DNA from: Planctomycetota bacterium
GTDB lineage: Bacteria > Planctomycetota > UBA1135 > GCA-002686595
Assembly (NCBI GenBank): GCA_020638855.1
Contig: JACKHT010000003.1
Coordinates: forward strand, 186,001-250,000
DNA length: 64,000 bases
Reading direction: 5' to 3'
Part shown: positions 57,993-64,000 of the stretch, piece by piece
Numbering within the stretch: the first letter of the stretch is position 1
Layout of the letters: each line of letters starts with the position of its first letter
Program-made: the position numbers and the translations under genes
Notes under the pieces: generated by a model
Told to the model about the DNA's origin: nothing
Databases searched by the model: none
Seen by the model: only the letters and a program-made list of their open reading frames with translations

Positions 57993-60980
57993 ATGCCTTC
58001 CTTGCGTTTCTCCCAACTTTTGCTGCTCCTGGTCCTGGCCTGTTGGGGCCCCCTGGCCCAGGCTGGGAATGGTCCCGCCCAAGCTGGCCCCAGCGAGGCC
58101 CCCGAGCGCGGTTGGCGCGAGGTGCTCTTGCCCGTGGACCAGCCCCTGCTCTTGGGACCCACCGGCAGCTGGGCGCTGCAATCGAACGGCAAGTACTGGA
58201 AGGCGCAGGGGACCTTCGAGTGGGGCGCGCTGGATCCGGCCCTGCCGACCGAACTAGGTGCCGACCAAGTGGCTCGCAACGAGAGTCCCAACGGGGTCAC
58301 GGTCGAGGTCGGGCAGCAACTCTTGTATCGGCTCAAGGACGGCACCTGGGGCCTGATCAAGGTGCTGCACGTCCAGCCCAGTTGGTTGCGAGTGGAGCAG
58401 CTGGTGCTCGAGTCGGGCGACCGGCTGGGGACCGAAGCCAACCTCGACCTGCGCGGGTCGAGCGAACCCGATGGCTACCAGCTTTCCTGGGATCCGGCCC
58501 CCGGGCAGACGTTTTTGGTCGAGCGTTGGGTGGTCGGCCAGCCCGAAGCCGCCGTGGCCCTCGAACCCCAAACCGAACCCGAGCTGTTCGATCGGTCCGC
58601 GCCGCGCAACACCCTGCTCGAATACAGCGTGCGGCGTGCGGACGACTTCCGGCCCGCCACGCGCTTGCGATTGCTACGCCAGGAACAACCCATCGATTGG
58701 CCCATCCCGCTCGAAACCGGGCTGACCTTGGATTTGGTCACCGGCGCGGTCGGCAGCGCGGAACCCGACTTGGAGGTCCACCAAATCGTCGGGTCGCAGG
58801 TCTTCCTGCGGGCTGCCGAGGGTTGTCCCTTGTCGATGTCGGGCCGCGGAGATCCGTTGGATTCCTGGGAGGCGCCGCCCTTTGGCGGGCGCACGTACCT
58901 GCCGCACATTCGTTCGGTGGAAATCGGGTCGAGCGCGTTTTTCTATCGCAGCGACTTGGGCTTGTACGGGCGCATCGCGCTCCAGCAAGACACGCAAGGG
59001 CGCGTGTATTTGCGCCGCTCGCTCGATTTGGACGGGGGCCGCTGGATGCCGCTGCCCCCGCATTTGGAACAATGGAGCTGCGACCAGGAGGGGATCCATT
59101 TGTACTTCCAGGCGCTCAACAGCTACGAGGTCAAGGAACTCGGCTCGCTCGACCGGGTGGTCGAACTCGAGCGCATCCCCGGCAGCGGTGTTTGGGAAGA
59201 ACTCGCAGTGTGGCCCGCCGCCGAGAACGAACAAGTCTTGGTCGTGCAGCCCGATAGGACCGACCTACCTTTGGTCTCACTGCGCTTCCGCCACCGCTAT
59301 GGCAAGCAGTCGATTTCTATGCCCAGCGATCCGGTTGCGATTTTGGTGCTCGATCCCGCCGACGAAGCGGCCAGCCAAATGGTGCAGAAGGCAGCACTGC
59401 AGGCCTTGTCGAGCGATGCCTACGCCGAGCGCTTCTTGGCCGAAAACGTGCTGGTGTGCCTCGGATCGCAAGCTTGGCCCGCGCTGTTGGAACGCTACAG
59501 CGACGAAGAAGGCATCGGGTCGGATCTGGCGCGTCAGATTTTGCTTTCGCCCGAAGGCGTGGCCTCCGGACAACTCGAACAGGTCATGCTGCGCGCCGGA
59601 GCGCAGGCCAACCTACCCGAGCCGGTCCCGCTCGATTGGTTCGACCGCGATGCAGCCCAGCGCATCTACCACCTCTTGCTGGACCACGGCCAGCCCGATC
59701 GAGGTCCTTGGCTGGAGTTGGTCAAACGGCTCGACCCCGATGTGCGCGTGCGCCAAATGGCGAGCCTGCTGTTGGCCAGCCCGGGCCCCGCCAACCCCAT
59801 CGTCCGCAGCGGCATCGAAGGCATTTGGAGTTCGATTCCTCCCGCCGAACGACCGGCCGCGTTTTGGCCCGATTGGGTCCGCGAATTCGACGGCGCGGGG
59901 CCGCGCGACGCGGCCGCCGCGATTCGCTCGAGCGTCGATGGAGAGCGGTTGCAGGAAGCCCAAGCCTTGCTCGCCCTGGCGCGGCAGGCCGAAGTCCGCG
60001 GCGATCCGCGCGACCCCTACGCCCGCGTGCTGCTCGGGTTGGGGTTGGTCGACCTCTACCGTCAAAAGCGTTCTTCGGTGTTGCTCCAAGCGGTGCGCGA
60101 GGGCGTGGTCGAAGTCGGCGCGGGGCTGGCGGCTTGGCGCGACTTGATGGAATGGCGCCTGCGGGCGCCCACCGAGGGCATGCCCCAGGTGCGCCCGCGG
60201 ATTCGATTGGAATCGGCCAGCTTGGCCGAGTTGCAGGAGACTCTGACCGACCTCGCCACCAGCCGCGAATCCTACGTCGACGTGGTCTTGCCCAGCGGCA
60301 CCTACCACGCCTTACCGGGCCTCGAGAGTTGGCTCGACCTGACCATCCCCGGTCTGGCGCTGATCGGTGAAGGGGAAGTCGAACTCATGGTCGGCTTGCG
60401 GGCCAACGAAGTGCCCGACTTGATCGTGGCCAACGTGACCGTCGACCACCGCAATGGTGGAGCCTTGGCCTTGACCGGCTCGAGCATGACCCTGCGCAAC
60501 GTGATCTTGAGCGGAGCGCAAACCCCGGTGGCTCTGCAAGACGCCAACCTCGAGCTGGAAGCCTGTGAGATCCGCCAGGGCGAAGGCAAGGAATCGGTCG
60601 TGGCCGTGCGCCTCCTCGGGCCTTGCCTGGTGCTCGCCCGCGGCAGCCGTTTCGATGCCGGTGGGTGGGTGTTGGGAGATCGCGGTGAGGTCTACCTCGA
60701 CCGCTGCACCATCGACAGCGGTTCGCGCCCCGTCTTCCAAGGCCAACGCGGCGGCTACCTCGTCCTTCGCGACTGCGCGCTGCTTGGCGGATCCGCCAGC
60801 TTCCAGGGCCTCGCCGCGGTGTCCCTAGAAGGCGTGCTCGAAGCCCTGCTCAACCAATCGCTCGGCCCCCCCAACGAATCGGTCTCGCGCTGCCCCGAAC
60901 ACAACCTGTCGTCCGCACCCCCGCAGCCCGGCGCCGAAGCGGAATTGCTCGACCGGTGCCCGCTTTCGACGGAACGTTAA
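57993..60980 (+). CDS. Very large exported protein, C-terminal beta-helix
   Basis: A 995-residue protein with a signal peptide (RFSQLLLLLVLACWGPLAQA). The N-terminal 450 residues are beta-rich with many Trp, Leu and Glu (GLIKVLHVQPSWLRVEQL, YSVRRADDFRPATRLRLL). A helical middle follows, with HEAT-like short helices (FLAENVLVCLGSQAWPALLERY, RIYHLLLDHGQPDRGPWLELV). The last 200 residues show right-handed beta-helix pattern: DLIVANVTVDHRNGGALALTGSSMTLRNVILSGA, VALQDANLELEACEIRQG and YLVLRDCALLGGSASFQGLAAVSLEG. Such helices are common in pectate-lyase-like or passenger domains, but no catalytic signature is seen. Likely a periplasmic or surface protein; function unknown. Confidence 0.85.
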   Translation: MPSLRFSQLLLLLVLACWGPLAQAGNGPAQAGPSEAPERGWREVLLPVDQPLLLGPTGSWALQSNGKYWKAQGTFEWGALDPALPTELGADQVARNESPNGVTVEVGQQLLYRLKDGTWGLIKVLHVQPSWLRVEQLVLESGDRLGTEANLDLRGSSEPDGYQLSWDPAPGQTFLVERWVVGQPEAAVALEPQTEPELFDRSAPRNTLLEYSVRRADDFRPATRLRLLRQEQPIDWPIPLETGLTLDLVTGAVGSAEPDLEVHQIVGSQVFLRAAEGCPLSMSGRGDPLDSWEAPPFGGRTYLPHIRSVEIGSSAFFYRSDLGLYGRIALQQDTQGRVYLRRSLDLDGGRWMPLPPHLEQWSCDQEGIHLYFQALNSYEVKELGSLDRVVELERIPGSGVWEELAVWPAAENEQVLVVQPDRTDLPLVSLRFRHRYGKQSISMPSDPVAILVLDPADEAASQMVQKAALQALSSDAYAERFLAENVLVCLGSQAWPALLERYSDEEGIGSDLARQILLSPEGVASGQLEQVMLRAGAQANLPEPVPLDWFDRDAAQRIYHLLLDHGQPDRGPWLELVKRLDPDVRVRQMASLLLASPGPANPIVRSGIEGIWSSIPPAERPAAFWPDWVREFDGAGPRDAAAAIRSSVDGERLQEAQALLALARQAEVRGDPRDPYARVLLGLGLVDLYRQKRSSVLLQAVREGVVEVGAGLAAWRDLMEWRLRAPTEGMPQVRPRIRLESASLAELQETLTDLATSRESYVDVVLPSGTYHALPGLESWLDLTIPGLALIGEGEVELMVGLRANEVPDLIVANVTVDHRNGGALALTGSSMTLRNVILSGAQTPVALQDANLELEACEIRQGEGKESVVAVRLLGPCLVLARGSRFDAGGWVLGDRGEVYLDRCTIDSGSRPVFQGQRGGYLVLRDCALLGGSASFQGLAAVSLEGVLEALLNQSLGPPNESVSRCPEHNLSSAPPQPGAEAELLDRCPLSTER

Positions 60981-61157
60981 GCGTTACCTAGGGGCGTCGG
61001 GCTGGGATACAGGCTTCCCTGCTGCCCAATAGGGGGGCGAGCCTTGGACAGGTGCCAGGAAACCCGCTCGGGACGCACAGGGCGGGGGGGGCTTTCGCTA
61101 TCCTGTTGGGTCCCAAAGGCCTGTGAGCCCCCGCAGCGGGCGAACCACCCTAGCACC

Positions 61158-63851
61158 ATGACGAAAGACAGCTTCGGAGCACGAGGGACCCTGGAGGTCC
61201 ATGGCAAGACCCACCGCATCGCCAGCATTCCCCACATGCGAACCCATGGGTTCGAGGTGGAGCACTTGCCGTTTGCCCTGCGCATCCTGCTGGAGAACCT
61301 GATCCGCTATGAGGACGGGTCGACGGTCACCAAGGAGGACATCGAGGCCCTGGCCGGCTGGAAACCCAACCAGGGGATCGAGCGCGAGATCGCCTTCCGC
61401 CCGGCGCGGGTTTTGATGCAGGACTTCACCGGGGTGCCCGCGGTGGTGGACCTAGCGGCCATGCGCGATGCGATGGAGGCCTTGGGCGGCGATCCGACGC
61501 GCATCAACCCCTTGCAGCCGGCCGAGATGGTCATCGACCACTCGGTGCAGGTCGATGCTTTTGGCAGCCCGGACGCCATGCGCATCAACAGCGAGCGCGA
61601 GTTCGAGCGCAACAGCGAGCGCTACTCGTTCCTCAAGTGGGGCCAAGCGACCTTCCACAACTTCCGTGTCGTGCCGCCGGAAACCGGCATCGTGCACCAG
61701 GTCAACCTGGAATTCCTGGCGCGCTGCGTGATGGTCGGCGACGACGGCTACGCCTACCCCGACACCCTGGTCGGCACCGACAGCCACACCACCATGGTCA
61801 ATGGCCTGGGCGTGCTGGGTTGGGGCGTGGGCGGGATCGAGGCCGAGGCAGCCATGCTCGGCCAACCGGTTTCGATGCTGATTCCCGAAGTCGTGGGCGT
61901 GCGTCTCACGGGCCAGTTGCCCGCCGGTTCGACCGCCACGGACTTGGTCCTGCGCATCACCGAGATGCTGCGCAAGCACGGCGTGGTGGGCAAGTTCGTC
62001 GAGTTCATGGGCAAGGGCCTCGCGCACCTGCCGTTGGCCGATCGGGCCACCATCGCCAACATGGCGCCCGAATACGGCGCGACCTGTGGCATCTTCCCGT
62101 TCGACGATGCGACCACCGACTACCTGCGCCTGACCGGACGCAGCGAAGAGTCGATTCGTTTGGTCGAAACCTACGCGCGCGCGCAAGGATTGTGGTTCGA
62201 CGCGAGCACGCCCGAGCCGAAGTACTCGAGCGTGGTGGACCTGGACATGGGAACGGTTCGGCCGAGCTTGGCTGGCCCGTCGCGCCCCCAGGACCGCGTC
62301 CTGTTGGAAGACGTCCCGAATGGCTTCCGCTCTTCGAAGACCAAGATCCTGACCAGCACCAAGGAAGAGGATCACGACCACGAAGTGACCTTGACGCGCA
62401 GCGGCCAGACCTTTGCCCTGGGCAACGGTTCGGTGGTCATCGCGGCCATCACGTCGTGCACGAACACCTCGAACCCCTCGGTCATGGTGGCGGCGGGTTT
62501 GCTCGCCAAGAAGGCCGTCGAACGGGGTTTGGAGAGCAAGCCCTGGGTCAAGACCAGCCTCGGCCCGGGCTCCAAGGTGGTCACCGAATACCTTGAAGGC
62601 GCGGGTTTGACGCCCTACCTCGAGCAGCTCGGCTTCCACGTGGTGGGCTACGGTTGCACGACCTGCATCGGCAACTCGGGGCCCCTGCCCAAGGAAATCG
62701 AAAGCGCCATCGACGAGGGCCGCTTGGTGGTTTCCTCGGTGTTGTCGGGCAACCGCAACTTCGAGGGCCGCGTGCACGCCAAGGTGCGTTCGAACTACTT
62801 GGCTTCCCCGCCTTTGGTGGTGGCCTATGCTCTGGCCGGAAACGTGCAAGTCGACGTGGCCAATGGATCGTTGGGTCAGGACTCGGAAGGCAAGGAAGTC
62901 TACCTGCGCGACATTTGGCCGACCGCCAAGGAAGTCCAGGCGGTCATCGATGAGCAGGTGACCTCCGCCAAGTTCCGCCACGTCTACGCCAATGTGTTCG
63001 ATGGCCCGCCCGCGTGGCAGGCGATCGAAGCACCCGTCGGCGCCACCTACGATTGGAAAGCCGATTCGACCTACATCAAGCACCCGCCCTACTTCGAAGG
63101 CATGGGCATGGAGCCCAGCCCGGTGCAGGACATCCAGGGCGCCCGCGTCTTGGGCCTGTTTGGTGACTCGATCACCACCGACCACATTTCGCCGGCCGGA
63201 TCAATTGGTGAGACTTCCCCCGCGGGCAAGTACCTCAAGTCGCTGGGCGTGGCCAAAGCGGACTTCAACTCGTACGGTTCACGCCGTGGCAACCACGAAG
63301 TCATGATGCGCGGCACCTTCGCCAACGTGCGCATCAAGAACAAGTTGGTGCCCGGGGTCGAGGGCGGGGTCACGACCCACATGCCCAGCGGCACGCAAAT
63401 GTCGATCTTCGACGCGGCCATGAAGTACAAGGCCGACGGCATTCCCTCGATCGTGCTCGGCGGCAAGGAATACGGCACGGGCTCCTCGCGCGACTGGGCC
63501 GGCAAGGGCCCCGCGCTGCTCGGCGTGCGCGCCGTGTTGGTGGAGAGCTACGAGCGTATCCACCGCTCGAACCTGGTGGGCATGGGCGTGCTGCCGCTGC
63601 AATTCAAGGACGGCGATTCGATCGACTCGCTCGGCCTCACCGGCCAAGAAGTCTTCTCGATCGACGGCATGGCGGACAAGTACGCCAAGGGCCACCCCGC
63701 CGGCGGGGAAGTCACCGTGCGCGCCGAGCGCCCCGACGGCAGCGTGCTCGAATTCCCCGTGCGCGTGCGCATCGACACGCCCGAGGAAGCCAACTACTAC
63801 TTGCATGGTGGCATCCTGACCTACGTCCTGCGTCGTTTGGCGAAGGCTTAG
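61158..63851 (+). CDS. acnA: Aconitate hydratase (AcnA type)
   Basis: An 897-residue enzyme of normal AcnA/IRP length. The 4Fe-4S ligands are C434 (ITSCTNTSNPSVM) and C500/C503 (GYGCTTCIGNSGPLP). Other conserved segments are LMQDFTGVPAVVDLAAMRDA, VGTDSHTTMVNGLGVLGWGVGGIEAEAAMLGQP, FGDSITTDHISPAGSIG, YGSRRGNHEVMMRG and GKEYGTGSSRDWAGKG with the catalytic Ser. It isomerises citrate to isocitrate in the TCA cycle. The start at ATG 61158 gives the family N-terminus. It appears to be monocistronic and is followed by a hairpin. Confidence 0.98.
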   Translation: MTKDSFGARGTLEVHGKTHRIASIPHMRTHGFEVEHLPFALRILLENLIRYEDGSTVTKEDIEALAGWKPNQGIEREIAFRPARVLMQDFTGVPAVVDLAAMRDAMEALGGDPTRINPLQPAEMVIDHSVQVDAFGSPDAMRINSEREFERNSERYSFLKWGQATFHNFRVVPPETGIVHQVNLEFLARCVMVGDDGYAYPDTLVGTDSHTTMVNGLGVLGWGVGGIEAEAAMLGQPVSMLIPEVVGVRLTGQLPAGSTATDLVLRITEMLRKHGVVGKFVEFMGKGLAHLPLADRATIANMAPEYGATCGIFPFDDATTDYLRLTGRSEESIRLVETYARAQGLWFDASTPEPKYSSVVDLDMGTVRPSLAGPSRPQDRVLLEDVPNGFRSSKTKILTSTKEEDHDHEVTLTRSGQTFALGNGSVVIAAITSCTNTSNPSVMVAAGLLAKKAVERGLESKPWVKTSLGPGSKVVTEYLEGAGLTPYLEQLGFHVVGYGCTTCIGNSGPLPKEIESAIDEGRLVVSSVLSGNRNFEGRVHAKVRSNYLASPPLVVAYALAGNVQVDVANGSLGQDSEGKEVYLRDIWPTAKEVQAVIDEQVTSAKFRHVYANVFDGPPAWQAIEAPVGATYDWKADSTYIKHPPYFEGMGMEPSPVQDIQGARVLGLFGDSITTDHISPAGSIGETSPAGKYLKSLGVAKADFNSYGSRRGNHEVMMRGTFANVRIKNKLVPGVEGGVTTHMPSGTQMSIFDAAMKYKADGIPSIVLGGKEYGTGSSRDWAGKGPALLGVRAVLVESYERIHRSNLVGMGVLPLQFKDGDSIDSLGLTGQEVFSIDGMADKYAKGHPAGGEVTVRAERPDGSVLEFPVRVRIDTPEEANYYLHGGILTYVLRRLAKA

Positions 63852-63877
63852 GCGTCAAGTCTTTCCAACGCTAGTTG

Positions 63878-63911
63878 CGAGCGCACGGCCTCCTTGGGGG
63901 CCGTGCGCTCG
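63878..63911 (+). terminator. Hairpin after acnA
   Basis: CGAGCGCACGGCC (63878-63890) pairs perfectly with GGCCGTGCGCTCG (63899-63911) across an 8-nt loop. It lies 26 bp past the acnA stop. No T-run follows, so it may act as an RNA 3' end protector or factor-assisted terminator. Confidence 0.6.
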
Positions 63912-64000
63912 GCATCGATAGGCGTCGCCGGGCCGCGAATTCCCACCCGGACCGGTGCGAAAGGAACTTGGATTCCCGAAGTTGGTAGGAAGGCGCAAAA

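Overview
The window is GC-rich bacterial chromosome, densely packed with genes and carrying many overlapping start/stop codons. Several things suggest a member of the Planctomycetota or a close relative: two large exported proteins share a C-terminal domain ending in a WNFQ-type motif, there are long exported proteins of unknown function and a carboxypeptidase-regulatory-like protein, and clear Shine-Dalgarno sites are scarce. This assignment is inference; no rRNA or ribosomal protein gene is present to settle it.

Layout. 1-10.5 kb: a truncated M20 peptidase, a CAU-anticodon tRNA, a coiled-coil/HhH membrane protein built of 42-residue repeats, a DUF1499 protein coupled to the HrpB helicase, a barrel-like lipoprotein and a NUDIX-metallo-beta-lactamase fusion. 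10.6-22.8 kb: after an SGNH-like exported protein comes the most distinctive region, a catabolic cluster. It has an Old Yellow Enzyme, SDR, RidA, enoyl-CoA hydratase, acyl-CoA dehydrogenase, [2Fe-2S] ferredoxin, a ferritin-like helical protein, kynureninase, a pseudokinase, a benzoate/2-aminobenzoate-type CoA ligase, a creatininase-fold amidohydrolase and a hotdog thioesterase. Together these look like kynurenine -> anthranilate -> anthraniloyl-CoA catabolism followed by beta-oxidation-like steps. MetF and a glycosyltransferase follow in the same overlapping gene string.

24.8-28.5 kb: a segment visibly richer in A/T, with few genes (a VOC protein and a CarboxypepD_reg-like protein). It is bounded on the left by the intact glycosyltransferase and on the right by a truncated copy of the same gene. 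That copy has an in-frame 336-bp deletion between 11-bp direct repeats, and only three, all synonymous, differences.

28.5-45.3 kb: mostly housekeeping. It contains a GNAT, a zinc-ribbon membrane protein, two ABC-F ATPases (EttA and Uup types), a PLP decarboxylase, an exported protein, an alpha/beta-hydrolase lipoprotein that lacks its catalytic Ser and His, a TPR protein, an Mrp-type ATPase lacking the usual CxxC, a GntR-regulated ABC transporter with a palindromic operator inside its promoter, QueC and MazG. 45.4-64 kb: two exported proteins with the shared C-terminal domain, an AmpG-like transporter, UPF0316, DgkA, a MacB/FtsX-type ABC pair, tRNA-Asp, RNase D, tRNA-Ala(CGC), a large exported beta-helix protein and aconitase (AcnA).

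No insertion sequence, integrase, CRISPR array or replication origin was recognised.
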